58,501 bases of DNA from Alphaproteobacteria bacterium (GCA_026400645.1 JAPLOP010000036.1:1-58501), one strand, 5' to 3'. Numbered from the stretch's first letter, positions 18,275 to 28,306 are shown. Made by a program: numbers and translations. Notes: generated by a model not told the origin, from the letters alone.

Positions 18275-20116
18275 CTACGTTTGTTTAAATAAGTTAGACT
18301 TCAAAGCTTTTAATCTTTGCCAATCTTTGTCGTTAAAAGATGTTTTCACATCTTGATATGTACTTTCTAGGTCCTCTTTTAATCGGGCACGATGGACCGT
18401 TTGATCCCAAATGTCCAACCATCCCTCAAGGGCGATACGCGGGTCTGTCTGTTTTGCAGCATAGGGCGCATGATTATAAAGATTTCTATCGAATATGTTG
18501 TCTAGTATCCCCAATAAACCATGCTGCGCCAAACAATCCTCAAACGAATCATTTGCATCATCCGCATACTCCAAAAGAAACACTTTTAATTTTTGCCATT
18601 CTCCGTGATTAAATTCCAGCGCCGCCAGCTGCTCAGCAACCTCTGATACTAATGTGGGGTGATTAACAAGAATTGCCAACAATATTTTTTGTGCTAGGTC
18701 ACTTTTTTTATAAAGAAGGCCATCTTTAATAAAATCATTCCCCTGCGAAGAATCAGATTCTGATTCCTTGGATCGAAAGTCTTTAAATTTACCACTCTGA
18801 AATTTACGAGGCTGATCGGCACGAGTGTAACTCTTATACCACAAATTCCTGAAACGTTCATTAAAATCCGTCTGGTAGAAATACCGGATATCGTTATCGG
18901 TAATTTGAGCAACCGTTTCAGCCAACTGCTTTTTAAGCGTGGCTTTTTGTTCTGGCGTTGCATTGATCACAACAGCGCCATTTTCTATATGACTTTTCCA
19001 CAAAACCTCTGCCAGTGGTATTTTCTTTTGAAGGATATCGCGAAACAGTTGTGGGCTTCCCTGTCTTAAAAGGCTGTCTGGGTCTTCGCCCTTTGGCAGA
19101 AAACAAAAATTGAGCGTTCGCATTGTTGCCAAAAAGGGGAGGGCGCGCTGCGCTGTGCGAAACGACGCCCGCGTCCCGGCCTCATCCCCATCGAAGCAAA
19201 GAATCGGTTCCGGACTTCGACGCCACAAAAGGTGCAATTGCTCGGCAGTTACGGCGGTCCCAAGGGGAGCAATGGCAGTTTTAAATCCTGCTTGATGCAG
19301 GGCGATCACATCACAATATCCCTCTACCAGTAAATAGGGGTGGTCCTTGCTGACATGATTTTGGGCAAACGAATATCCATAAAGAACTTGCCCCTTGTGA
19401 AATAACTCGCTGTCGGACGAGTTCAGATATTTTGGCTGTCCTTCCCTTAGCAAACGCCCCCCAAACGCAATGACACGCCCTTTTGCATCCAAAATGGGGA
19501 ACATCAACCGATCCCTGAATCGATCATAGGGTTCTCTTTTTTGATCTTCTGGCACGATAATCAAACCAGAGGAAAGAATCAAATCCTTTGAAAACCCCTT
19601 TTTAACAAGCAGCCCATATAATGAATTGTTATGCTGGGAAGACGCGAATCCCAAACGAAATTGCCGAACTGTGTCAGGGATAAATCCCCTGTGGCGTAAA
19701 TAATCCCGAGCATCCTCCCCAACGCTTGTGGTCAGAACATGCTGAAACCACGAACACGCCTCCTCTAACAAGGCATAAAGATCCTGATTCCTTGGGTTTT
19801 TTTCTTTATAAGATTGTTGACTTCGATCCGGCAAAGAGACACCCGTTTTATCGGCCAGCTCTTTAACAGCTTCCATAAATTGCATGTTCGATCGATGCAT
19901 AACATAGGAAAAGGCATCCCCATGGGCACCACACCCAAAACAATGGTAATATCCTTTTTGATCGTTAACCTTGAACGATGGGGTTTTTTCTTCGTGAAAG
20001 GGGCATAACCCAATGTATTCGTGACCCTTGCGGCTGAGCCTGCGATCTTGCCCAACGATTTCAGAAAGGGTCAATCGTGCCTTAATTTGATCCAAATAAA
20101 GGGATAGTTCCGTCAT
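18275..20116 (-). CDS. dnaG: DNA primase DnaG
   Basis: 613 aa. N-terminal CHC2 zinc ribbon (CPFHEEKTPSFK...YYHCFGCG, about residues 38-64), then the primase core with the TOPRIM motifs LLVEGYCDVIAL and CFDGDEAG, and a C-terminal helicase-interacting region. It lays RNA primers on single-stranded DNA at the replication fork. The length is normal. It precedes rpoD by about 60 bp and follows ppx/gppA by 17 bp, suggesting co-transcription. Confidence 0.96.
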   Translation of the reverse strand: MTELSLYLDQIKARLTLSEIVGQDRRLSRKGHEYIGLCPFHEEKTPSFKVNDQKGYYHCFGCGAHGDAFSYVMHRSNMQFMEAVKELADKTGVSLPDRSQQSYKEKNPRNQDLYALLEEACSWFQHVLTTSVGEDARDYLRHRGFIPDTVRQFRLGFASSQHNNSLYGLLVKKGFSKDLILSSGLIIVPEDQKREPYDRFRDRLMFPILDAKGRVIAFGGRLLREGQPKYLNSSDSELFHKGQVLYGYSFAQNHVSKDHPYLLVEGYCDVIALHQAGFKTAIAPLGTAVTAEQLHLLWRRSPEPILCFDGDEAGTRASFRTAQRALPFLATMRTLNFCFLPKGEDPDSLLRQGSPQLFRDILQKKIPLAEVLWKSHIENGAVVINATPEQKATLKKQLAETVAQITDNDIRYFYQTDFNERFRNLWYKSYTRADQPRKFQSGKFKDFRSKESESDSSQGNDFIKDGLLYKKSDLAQKILLAILVNHPTLVSEVAEQLAALEFNHGEWQKLKVFLLEYADDANDSFEDCLAQHGLLGILDNIFDRNLYNHAPYAAKQTDPRIALEGWLDIWDQTVHRARLKEDLESTYQDVKTSFNDKDWQRLKALKSNLFKQT

Positions 20117-20133
20117 GGTCGTTTATCCAGAAA

Positions 20134-21252
20134 TTAATATCTTCGTGGGCTTTGAATCGCCATCAATAATTCAGAAAGAATCCCTTCCCGAACACCGCGA
20201 TCGGCGACACGCAAATCTGTAACGGGAATGGCATCGCAAATTCCCTGGAGAATGGCTGATCCCACAATGACAAGGTCGGCACGACCACCGCCGATGCAGG
20301 GGTGTTCAGCGCGTTCTTTTTTGCTCATCATCAAAATATTATGGCTAATTTCATGAATGTCTTTAATTGTGATAAACAAACCGTCAACCAGGCTTCGTTC
20401 ATATTTCGGCAAACCAATTTGAACGGCCACAAGCGTCGTCACGGTCCCAGAGGATCCAATCAACTGAACCTGGTCTTTTTCAATATACCGATCTATGTCG
20501 TTTCTGTGAACAAAAGCCAAAAGTTCGTTATGAACAAAGGTCCGCACATCATGATGAATTTCGGGACTTGACGCAAACTGCGCATAAGATTCGCTAACCG
20601 TCACAACACCATAGGGGATAGAAAAAGAATCAATGACCTCGAATGGAATGGGATAGCCCGGTCTTTTTCTTTCTTCTGGTTTCATTTTGAGCCAGATAAC
20701 CTCTGTGCTGCCGCCGCCAATATCAAACGCGATCGCATAGGGGATCTTTGGGTCCAAAATGGCGGCACAGCCCGTCAAGGCCAGCTTTGCCTCTTCGTGA
20801 CTAGAAATGATTTCGATATTCAAGTCGAGCTCCACAAGCGCACGCTCCACCAAAACATGTCCATTGGTTGCCCTGCGGCAGGCCTCTGTTGCGACCGCCC
20901 TAACACGTGTTGCATGATGATAATCGATTTTTCTTTTACAGATTTTCAAGGCATCAATCGTTCGATCAATGGCTTCAAGAGAAAGCTCATTCGTTTGATG
21001 CAATCCCTCCCCCAGGCGAACAATGCGCGCAAACGAATCGATAATCTTCCATCCAATAAGATTTGGACGCCTACGAAGAAAACTTTTTTTTAACGTTGCA
21101 ACATTAACACTGGCCACCAAAAGGCGACATGAGTTTGTGCCCAAATCGATTGCTGCCAAAATGGGGTGATGTGCCTCGCAATGCCCCATCGTGCGCGCAG
21201 CATTCTGTGCAACAGTGTTTTCGGGGGATGAGACGACAAGATTTCCAACCAA
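20134..21252 (-). CDS. ppx: Exopolyphosphatase / guanosine pentaphosphate phosphatase (Ppx/GppA)
   Basis: Actin-like-fold phosphatase that releases phosphate from polyphosphate or pppGpp. Motifs: AAIDLGTNSCRLLVA (phosphate 1), ATEACRRATNG, FDIGGGSTEVI (phosphate 2) and GSSGTVTTL. As opened here (TTG, 372 aa), about 30 residues precede the domain. The ATG at 21189 (351 aa) is an equal candidate and neither has a strong ribosome site. The C-terminal HD domain of long Ppx forms is lacking, as in the short alphaproteobacterial type. Upstream of dnaG-rpoD. Confidence 0.9.
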   Translation of the reverse strand: MVGNLVVSSPENTVAQNAARTMGHCEAHHPILAAIDLGTNSCRLLVASVNVATLKKSFLRRRPNLIGWKIIDSFARIVRLGEGLHQTNELSLEAIDRTIDALKICKRKIDYHHATRVRAVATEACRRATNGHVLVERALVELDLNIEIISSHEEAKLALTGCAAILDPKIPYAIAFDIGGGSTEVIWLKMKPEERKRPGYPIPFEVIDSFSIPYGVVTVSESYAQFASSPEIHHDVRTFVHNELLAFVHRNDIDRYIEKDQVQLIGSSGTVTTLVAVQIGLPKYERSLVDGLFITIKDIHEISHNILMMSKKERAEHPCIGGGRADLVIVGSAILQGICDAIPVTDLRVADRGVREGILSELLMAIQSPRRY

Positions 21253-21443
21253 GTATATGCACCAAGGGCGTATTAAACCAAAAATGTGTTAAAATTATTA
21301 CAGTTAGTTTGTTAGTTTTTGTTTTTAGATAAATCCACTTTCTTCACTCTACAAAAAATAGGCAGAATATGGTAGATCTAACTTTGTCTTGAGCAAAAGA
21401 TTTTCCGTGCCCTCAAGATGACTATGATTGCAATACAAAATCT

Positions 21444-21517
21444 TGGGGGATAGTTTAGCGGTAGAACTCTCGGCTCTGGACCGAGAAACCCTGGTTCGAA
21501 TCCAGGTCCCCCAGCCA
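21444..21517 (+). tRNA. tRNA-Gln (anticodon CTG)
   Basis: The acceptor stem TGGGGGA/TCCCCCA, D arm, anticodon stem CTCGG/CCGAG with loop CTCTGGA (anticodon CTG, reading CAG), T arm CCTGG-TTCGAAT-CCAGG and discriminator G all fold. CCA is encoded at 21515-21517. The body resembles the usual proteobacterial tRNA-Gln. A glycan transferase gene begins about 20-35 bp downstream with no terminator seen between. Confidence 0.96.
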
Positions 21518-21552
21518 AACAAGAGTTTTTCTTTTTGACCGCATCATCATCT

Positions 21553-22683
21553 ATGGCTTTTACTGTATTTGGATATATTGATTGCCTGTTACCCTTAAAA
21601 CGTTTCGCAGATTCATTATTAATTTTGACTGGAATTCCATTTTGTTTATCATATTTTTTGACAAAACGAATGATTGCACTTAACATTTCAACCCCTCCCC
21701 TATGGAGATCTTTCCACAACAAGGCAACTCCAACTGCCGGGGGCATTGCTTTTATTGCATCCTTTTATGTAACACTGATGATCGCGCTGCATAGCCCGTT
21801 TCTGTTGGAGCCTAGAAATATTTTTCAAAGCTTTGTAACGCCGCCCCCTTTGCTGGGACACATTGCCCTGTACTTTGTAGCATCATTTATATTAGCGGTT
21901 GTCAGCTTCAAAGATGATTGCACGCCGCTGTCTTATCGTGTTCGTTTATCAGCACAATTAATTTGCGTCTTATTCCTCATCCAGCGGGGCATGGTTATTC
22001 AATTTCCTGCGTTTGAGCCATCACCCTGGATTGCCATGGCGGTCACTACATTCACGTTAATCGCCCTAATTAACAGCACGAATTTTATTGATGGATTGAA
22101 TGGGCTGCTTGCCGGATCCTATTTAATTGCGATTATTTTTGCCTTTTTTATTATCATTTCCCCCAAGGGACAAGTTCCAAGCCTAGCGCTTTTTGTTTTA
22201 TACGGGACTTTGTTTGCTTCGGTTTTTGGATTTTTAATTTTTAACTTTCCCAAGGCGCAGATATTCATGGGGGATGTCGGCAGCACATTTTTGGGCCTCA
22301 GTCTGGGGTTCCTAGCGCTTATCGCCCAAGATTATTATTCATTCCCAACCGACACCGCCTTTGTGAACAAGGGGTTTATTTTTACACTCACCCCCATGAG
22401 TTTTCTGTGGTTTGATGTGGGGTCGACCCTGATCCGTCGTATTTTTGGCAGAAAGAAATTAACCGAGGCACATCGCGACCACATGTTCCATATCCTGCAT
22501 GATTCCGGGTATTCCCACACAGCGGTCAGCAGTCTGTATTTTTGTTCGGTGATAATAATGGGAACGTTGACCCTGCTTACTCACTGGGGGCACCTATCAT
22601 TTATGGAATTCTTTTTGGTTTATGGTGTTTTGCAAGCTGGTTTTTGTGCGTGGGTTATGCCCGCTCGTCCAAAATTGGTCTGA
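21553..22683 (+). CDS. Undecaprenyl-phosphate glycosyl-1-phosphate transferase (WecA/MraY-like family)
   Basis: 376 aa from the ATG (a TTG 18 nt earlier is possible; neither has a clear ribosome site). A polytopic membrane protein with about ten helices. Family motifs: KATPTAGGIAF, the Mg-binding SFKDDCTPLSYRVRL, the NSTNFIDGLNGL loop, FMGDVGSTFLG, and a late His-rich EAHRDHMFHIL loop. Such enzymes move a sugar phosphate from a UDP-sugar to undecaprenyl phosphate, starting O-antigen or other envelope glycans. The late His loop fits the WecA/GT4 group better than MraY proper. Its 3' end overlaps xseA by 29 bp on the other strand. Confidence 0.88.
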   Translation: MAFTVFGYIDCLLPLKRFADSLLILTGIPFCLSYFLTKRMIALNISTPPLWRSFHNKATPTAGGIAFIASFYVTLMIALHSPFLLEPRNIFQSFVTPPPLLGHIALYFVASFILAVVSFKDDCTPLSYRVRLSAQLICVLFLIQRGMVIQFPAFEPSPWIAMAVTTFTLIALINSTNFIDGLNGLLAGSYLIAIIFAFFIIISPKGQVPSLALFVLYGTLFASVFGFLIFNFPKAQIFMGDVGSTFLGLSLGFLALIAQDYYSFPTDTAFVNKGFIFTLTPMSFLWFDVGSTLIRRIFGRKKLTEAHRDHMFHILHDSGYSHTAVSSLYFCSVIIMGTLTLLTHWGHLSFMEFFLVYGVLQAGFCAWVMPARPKLV

Positions 22684-24019
22684 CCAGGGCCTTTCCATCG
22701 GCAAAGTGAAGTGCGATTGTTTGGCTGGCTGCGGCCTTGACATCTGCCGCGCTTGTGATCACGCCGCCATCGAATGATGCCCAACAAAATCCCCGCTCCA
22801 AAACACGTTCGTAAGAATTCTGCGCAAGACGAAGGCTTTGCCATTTCAAAAGATCGGCTTTCTTTTCAAAAAAACGTCCCTGATGATCGGCCAGCTTTTC
22901 TGTCATACGATCTAAAAAAATATGCGCATTATCTAATTGCTGTTGGGGGGATCGAAAGCGGATAATAATGTGCGTCAGTCTGTTTTCCTTGTTTTGCAAA
23001 ACGCCAATTCCGGCACCCGACAACCGTTCTGTCCAGTCATCTAAACGAAGCAATGCCGTTTCCAGCACATGTTCCGGGGCCGGCAATCCACGCCCCAGCC
23101 CGACCAAATGAATGGCATGACTGTGGAGCATCCGGCTCACTAACGCCGACACACGATCCGCCAGGGACCGAATCGCATCCAAAACTTGCGACAAAACGGG
23201 CGTTGCCAATTCAGCCGCCGCCGTTGGTGTTGGGGCGCGCCGGTCCGATGCATAATCAATCAACGTCGTGTCTGTTTCATGGCCAATTGCTGAAATCACA
23301 GGGATCGCACTGTTGGCTGTGGCGCGCACGACGTTTTCTTCGTTAAAGGTCCATAAATCTTCGATACTGCCACCACCACGTGCCACGATCAGCAAATCAG
23401 GCCGTTGATCCAGGGGCAGGGCGTTCATTCCATTAATGGCTGTGGTGACCTGGTCAGCGGCCCCTGGACCCTGCACAAGGACCGGCCACAACAGGACCGA
23501 ACACGGGTAACGATCCTGCAACCGATGAAGAATATCCTGGATCACAGCGCCCGTCGGGGATGTCACAATACCAATCCGCTTTGGAAACGGGGGGAGTGGT
23601 TTTTTGTCCTTGAACAGCCCCTCGGCCTCCAGCCGGATCTTGCGATCCTCCAAAAGCTTTAGCAACGCACCTTGACCTGCAGCCTTTGCATCGTCAATCA
23701 CCAGCTGATATTTGGATCGCCCCGCATAAATCGTCAGACGCCCATGAGCAATGATTTCTAGCCCTTCTTCCAATGCAATGGATAATTTTGTCCCGCGCCA
23801 ACACACCGCATCAATGACTGAATTCTGATCCTTGAGTGACAGATAATAATGCCCAGATGTGTGACGTTTGAGGCCAGATATTTCCCCCCGCACATGGATG
23901 CTGGAAAACGTTCCCTCTACCACGCGTTTAAGGGACAGTGATAGTTCACTGACCGACAGAATTGCGGATGATGCTTGCGTTTGTTCGGGGACAAGAAAAA
24001 GGGGATCGGATATTTTCAT
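22655..24019 (-). CDS. xseA: Exodeoxyribonuclease VII large subunit
   Basis: 454 aa. N-terminal OB-fold (FSSIHVRGEISGLKRHTSGHYYLSLKD), the catalytic region with PKRIGIVTSPTGAVIQDILHRL, ARGGGSIEDLWTFNEE and ISAIGHETDTTLIDYASDRRAPTPTAAAE, then a helical C-terminal part. It degrades single-stranded DNA to acid-insoluble fragments together with XseB, which is not in the window. It converges on the WecA-like gene with a 29-bp coding overlap. Confidence 0.96.
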   Translation of the reverse strand: MKISDPLFLVPEQTQASSAILSVSELSLSLKRVVEGTFSSIHVRGEISGLKRHTSGHYYLSLKDQNSVIDAVCWRGTKLSIALEEGLEIIAHGRLTIYAGRSKYQLVIDDAKAAGQGALLKLLEDRKIRLEAEGLFKDKKPLPPFPKRIGIVTSPTGAVIQDILHRLQDRYPCSVLLWPVLVQGPGAADQVTTAINGMNALPLDQRPDLLIVARGGGSIEDLWTFNEENVVRATANSAIPVISAIGHETDTTLIDYASDRRAPTPTAAAELATPVLSQVLDAIRSLADRVSALVSRMLHSHAIHLVGLGRGLPAPEHVLETALLRLDDWTERLSGAGIGVLQNKENRLTHIIIRFRSPQQQLDNAHIFLDRMTEKLADHQGRFFEKKADLLKWQSLRLAQNSYERVLERGFCWASFDGGVITSAADVKAAASQTIALHFADGKALVRPILDERA

Positions 24020-24066
24020 AAATTGAAACTATCATACCTGCATACGAAAAGCAGGGATTTTTTACC

Positions 24067-24507
24067 CTAAGACACCAATCGATCCAATGCCTCGTTCAAC
24101 ATAACAAAATTCACCTTGTTTTCCCCGAACAAACCTACCCACGGGGCCTCGTTATACTGATATATCCAGGCATGGATCATCGACTGCGAAACGTGCCTGG
24201 AATCAGCAACACGCTTGGCCTGAAGCAGGGCATTTTCAAGGGTGATATAAGGATCAATTCCGCTAGCACCGGTTGTTTTATCAAATTCGTTTGGGCGGCC
24301 GTGAAAATAAATCAGTTTCTCGAATTTTTGTCCCAGCAATTCAGACCCCAAAACCTTGTCACCCTTCATCAGTAAACTACCGTTGGCCTGATGATGAAAC
24401 AAAAACTGCCCAGCACCAGCCAGAATCGCAGGATAGATACCCCCAAGAATGACCGTCATAATGATCAAAAATCGTATCGACGTAAAAAGATCCTTGAGTA
24501 TATTCAT
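24067..24507 (-). CDS. kdpC: Potassium-transporting ATPase subunit KdpC, internally shortened
   Basis: 146 aa from the ATG behind GAGGGG; a GTG six codons upstream overlaps kdpB. It has one N-terminal membrane helix, then KdpC motifs QANGSLL, GSELLGQKF, YFHGRP, ASGIDPYITLENALLQAKRVA and VNFVMLNEALDRL. Typical KdpC is about 190 aa; the segment holding SGGSNLGPSNP between YFHGRP and the SGLDPHI-like motif is missing here, an in-frame loss of about 40-45 residues. It starts 11 nt after kdpB. KdpC stabilises the KdpAB complex; whether this form works is uncertain. Confidence 0.9.
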   Translation of the reverse strand: MNILKDLFTSIRFLIIMTVILGGIYPAILAGAGQFLFHHQANGSLLMKGDKVLGSELLGQKFEKLIYFHGRPNEFDKTTGASGIDPYITLENALLQAKRVADSRHVSQSMIHAWIYQYNEAPWVGLFGENKVNFVMLNEALDRLVS

Positions 24508-24518
24508 TCCAACGCCCC

Positions 24519-26609
24519 TCACCACTGTATTTGGAGGATCAAGTCAATTAATTTGATCCCCATGAACGGGGTTATAATTCCCCCAAGCCCATAAATTAAA
24601 AAATTACGCCTTAGGATATCAGATGCATGGCTAGCCTTAAATTTGACACCCCTCAAGGCTAACGGTAATAAAGCAATCAGAATCAGGGCGTTGAAAATAA
24701 TAGCCGACAAAATGGCTGATTCTGGTGTTTTTAAATGCATAATATTGAGCCTGTTTAGGGGTGGATAAATGCCCCCAAACAACGACGGAAGGATGGCAAA
24801 ATATTTGGCAACGTCATTCGCAATGCTAAATGTTGTAAGAGCCCCCCGCGTCATTAACATCTGCTTGCCAACCCCAACAATATCCATAATTTTTGTGGGG
24901 TCAGAATCCAAATCGACCATATTGCCGGCTTCTTTTGCGGCCTGAGTCCCCGTGTTCATGGCAACACCAACGTCAGCCTGAGCCAAAGCCGGCGCATCGT
25001 TCGTGCCATCCCCACACATAGAAACCATGTGTCCTGTTTGTTGATATTGAATCAAATAACTCAGCTTTTGTTCCGGGGTCGCCTGGGGGATGGTGTCGTC
25101 AATGCCGGCTTCTGCCGCAATGGCGCGCGCCGTTATGGGGTTGTCCCCCGTGATCATGCAGGTTCGAATCCCCATTCGTCGTAACTGGGTCACGCGATGT
25201 TTAAACCCGGGCTTGATTTGATCCTTAAGATGTATAACGCCCATCAAAACACCATTTTTCGCCAAGCCCAATGGTGTGCCACCCTGTTCGGCTATGGCCG
25301 TGCTAGCCAGACAATATTCTGCGGGGGGTTGGTAATCTTCATTCCCGCTTTGGGCCCGAACAAAATCAAGAATGCTGTCTTCGGCTCCCTTGCGAATCTC
25401 CGTGCACTCATTTTTGACGCCGCTTGTCCGCGTTGTTGCAGTAAAGGGGATAAAATCCCACGCGTTGTGTTCCCATGCAACAATATCATCCGCCGGGATC
25501 CACTTGTATTTCTGTTTGGCCAACTGAATGATGGAACGACCCTCTGCCGTTTCGTCCTGGTAAGAGGCGATAGAGGCAGCCTCTACAAAGTCCGCCAATT
25601 GAATACCAAGCAAGGGAATAAATTCAACAGCGCATCGGTTACCAACCGTGACGGTTCCTGTTTTGTCGAACAGCATGATATCGATATCCCCGGCCGCCTC
25701 GACAGCACGACCGCTTTTTGCCAGAACATTAAGGGCAAGCAACCGGTTCATGCCAGCAATGCCAATCGCCGATAACAATCCCCCAATCGTTGTTGGGATC
25801 AACGTCACCAAAAGGGCGATCAAGGTCGTAAGATCAAGTTGATGCCCCAAAAATAACGAAAAAGCAGGCAGCGTAAATACAACAATCAGGAAAATCGCTG
25901 TCATGGCCAACAGCAAATAGTTTAAAGCAATTTCGTTGGGGGTCAGATGACGTTCGGCCCCCTCGACCAGGGCGATCATTTTATCAATCACGGTGGAACC
26001 ACGCGCAGCCGTAATACGAACGGTGATTTGATCAGACAGAACTAATGTTCCGCCGGTAACAGCGGACCGATCCCCACCGCTTTCGCGAATGGCTGGCGCT
26101 GATTCACCCGTAATGGACGATTCATCGATGGCGGCAATGCCCTTAATAATCTCCCCATCGCTTGGAATGATTTCCCCCTGGTTGACGATCACGATATCCC
26201 CAACAACCAACGCGTCACAACCGACACGCGAAATTGATCCATCGGATTCCAATCGGTTAGCCCACAAGTCTTTCTGGTTCTTTTTAAGGAAACTAGCCTG
26301 GGCCCGACCTCGCCCCTCGGCTATGGCTTCGCAAAAAACAGCCATAAGAACTGTCAGCCACAACCAGACACTAATCCTTAGGCTAAAGCAAGACTGCGGC
26401 GATAGGGATCCATGCTGATAATGGTCGAATGCAACCTGTCCGCTCGTAATGATCGCACCCAGCCAAACCAAAAAAATAATGGGGTTCGTTCGAACCAAGC
26501 TCAACGGATTCATTTTACCAATCGAATATAAAAGCGCCTTTCCAACAATAGGGGCAAAATTCACCATTGATTGATTCACGGTTAAGGGGGCAGGTTTCAT
26601 TTCTTTCAT
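24519..26609 (-). CDS. kdpB: Potassium-transporting P-type ATPase KdpB
   Basis: 696 aa from the ATG overlapping the kdpA stop (ATGA). A class IA P-type ATPase with the actuator loop motif SSITGESAP, phosphorylation site FDKTGTVT, nucleotide-binding region, and hinge GDGTNDAPALAQADVGVAM. It has six to seven membrane helices and hydrolyses ATP to drive high-affinity K+ uptake through KdpA. The length is normal. The operon is kdpA-kdpB-kdpC on the minus strand. Confidence 0.97.
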   Translation of the reverse strand: MKEMKPAPLTVNQSMVNFAPIVGKALLYSIGKMNPLSLVRTNPIIFLVWLGAIITSGQVAFDHYQHGSLSPQSCFSLRISVWLWLTVLMAVFCEAIAEGRGRAQASFLKKNQKDLWANRLESDGSISRVGCDALVVGDIVIVNQGEIIPSDGEIIKGIAAIDESSITGESAPAIRESGGDRSAVTGGTLVLSDQITVRITAARGSTVIDKMIALVEGAERHLTPNEIALNYLLLAMTAIFLIVVFTLPAFSLFLGHQLDLTTLIALLVTLIPTTIGGLLSAIGIAGMNRLLALNVLAKSGRAVEAAGDIDIMLFDKTGTVTVGNRCAVEFIPLLGIQLADFVEAASIASYQDETAEGRSIIQLAKQKYKWIPADDIVAWEHNAWDFIPFTATTRTSGVKNECTEIRKGAEDSILDFVRAQSGNEDYQPPAEYCLASTAIAEQGGTPLGLAKNGVLMGVIHLKDQIKPGFKHRVTQLRRMGIRTCMITGDNPITARAIAAEAGIDDTIPQATPEQKLSYLIQYQQTGHMVSMCGDGTNDAPALAQADVGVAMNTGTQAAKEAGNMVDLDSDPTKIMDIVGVGKQMLMTRGALTTFSIANDVAKYFAILPSLFGGIYPPLNRLNIMHLKTPESAILSAIIFNALILIALLPLALRGVKFKASHASDILRRNFLIYGLGGIITPFMGIKLIDLILQIQW

Positions 26610-28306
26610 GACAATACCTCGGTAATGCAGGTCAGGCAAAAGACGGGAAAATAAACCAAACCGCTGGTAATTAAAATGACACCGATTAACAAACACGCAA
26701 ACAAAAGACCGTGAACAGGGAATGTGCCATTTGTTTTGTGAGCCTTTAGTTTCACAGAAAAGGAACCCGCTATGGCCAAAATTCCATACATGATGATATA
26801 GCGGCTGATAAACATCGCAGCCGACGTCATGTTGAGGAAAAATGGAGTGGACACCGCGTCAAAAGACCCCAAGCTACTGCCATTATGAGTCACCGTCGAT
26901 ATAAATGTGTACAGGATTTTAGAAAGCATATGGGGTTCATTGCCAAGCCCGCCATAAAGGCAGGACAACGCCGTAAAGGATAAAATCAAAAACGGCTGTA
27001 TCAATATAATCAATACGATGTATTTAATTTCTTGGCTTTCAATCTTTTTACCAAGGTATTCCGGCGTTCTGCCAACCATCAAGCCGGCCAAAAAAACAGT
27101 CAAAAGAACATAAACCATCAATTGGTAAAAACCAAATCCAACACCCCCAAAATCAATGCTGCCCAGCGCCATTTTGAAAAATAATAAACATTGAATCCCT
27201 GGATTGAGTGCGGATAAATCTGTGTTGTTAGCGCCACACCCCGAGCTTGTTGTCAAAAGGCTATAGAATGCGCTACCAAAAACACCGAATCGATTTTCCA
27301 GTCCATTTTGACCATAAGGAAAAAACTTTACCGCTAAAACGCCCAGAATCAATGTCATGAACAATAAAAAAAGCAGACTCAAAAGCAACGTGAATGAATG
27401 CCGACGATCATTAATTTTACGCCCAAAAACATCGATAAGCCCCGCCGATATGACAAACATGCCAACCATTTGCAGAAAGTTCGTAATGTTGGATGGATTT
27501 TCAAACGGATGGGCGGAATTCGCACCAAAGTAACCACCCCCATTGGTTCCCAAAATTTTAATGGCTTCTTGGCTGGCAATTGGCCCTGTAATCAGGTTTC
27601 CTGCTTGCCCCTCTAGTGATGTATAGGCCGTCAAAATCTTGAACGTTTGCGGAACGCCAAGGCCAATAAAAATCAGCCCATAAAGAAGACAAAGCGGCAA
27701 AAAAACCCACAAAGTCAGCCGAATGGCATCAACCCAAAAGTTGCCAAAATGTTTCGCATGATAGCGCGTTAGCTCCTCGTAATTTGGATGCTTGCGATCA
27801 TAAATGATTTGTTGATTTGTTTTAAAGGATCGCATCAATGCAATTGCAATTGTAAGGCCAGTAATTGCGCTAATAAAATTTTGAACTGTCAGCCCCATCA
27901 TTTGAACAAAGGGACTTATAGACGTTTCGGGGGTGTATGTTTGCCAATCAGCATTTGTCGCAAAGCTGATCGATGTATTGATGGCCTGAAGCCAGGGTAC
28001 GGCCGTAAACCCCTGTGGATTCATGGGCATATAATATTGCACCCGCTGAAGCGCGATCACCCAAATAATCCCCACCAAATTCAGCACAATCGCAGCCCGA
28101 AAATAATCGTGCCATTTCTGATCTTGATGGGAATGCACACCGATCCTAGGGTAAATACGGTCCGAAAGGGGGTCCAGAATAAAATCCAGGTTCGTCGGCA
28201 AACGCTGAAGAACGCGACCAATATATTCCCCAACCATTAATGACAAAACAAGAATGGTCCCAAGGATAACAAAGATTTGCAAAAGTACAGGATAATAAAA
28301 CGACAT
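26606..28306 (-). CDS. kdpA: Potassium-transporting ATPase channel subunit KdpA
   Basis: 566 aa, about ten membrane helices, of the SKT channel superfamily. Selectivity-filter-type loops are visible: AITGLTIAIALMR, GTNGGGYFGANSAHPFENP, TTSSGCGANNTD and STVTHNGSSLGSFD. It forms the K+ pore of the Kdp complex. First gene of kdpABC. No KdpF peptide was found between it and the preceding gene, and no KdpD/KdpE regulators lie in the window. Confidence 0.97.
   Translation of the reverse strand: MSFYYPVLLQIFVILGTILVLSLMVGEYIGRVLQRLPTNLDFILDPLSDRIYPRIGVHSHQDQKWHDYFRAAIVLNLVGIIWVIALQRVQYYMPMNPQGFTAVPWLQAINTSISFATNADWQTYTPETSISPFVQMMGLTVQNFISAITGLTIAIALMRSFKTNQQIIYDRKHPNYEELTRYHAKHFGNFWVDAIRLTLWVFLPLCLLYGLIFIGLGVPQTFKILTAYTSLEGQAGNLITGPIASQEAIKILGTNGGGYFGANSAHPFENPSNITNFLQMVGMFVISAGLIDVFGRKINDRRHSFTLLLSLLFLLFMTLILGVLAVKFFPYGQNGLENRFGVFGSAFYSLLTTSSGCGANNTDLSALNPGIQCLLFFKMALGSIDFGGVGFGFYQLMVYVLLTVFLAGLMVGRTPEYLGKKIESQEIKYIVLIILIQPFLILSFTALSCLYGGLGNEPHMLSKILYTFISTVTHNGSSLGSFDAVSTPFFLNMTSAAMFISRYIIMYGILAIAGSFSVKLKAHKTNGTFPVHGLLFACLLIGVILITSGLVYFPVFCLTCITEVLS

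Noticed and set aside
25150-25175. GGTTCGAATCC-like T-arm sequence inside kdpB
   Set aside because: No acceptor stem or anticodon arm surrounds it; it is coding sequence of the conserved MITGDNPITA region on the minus strand.
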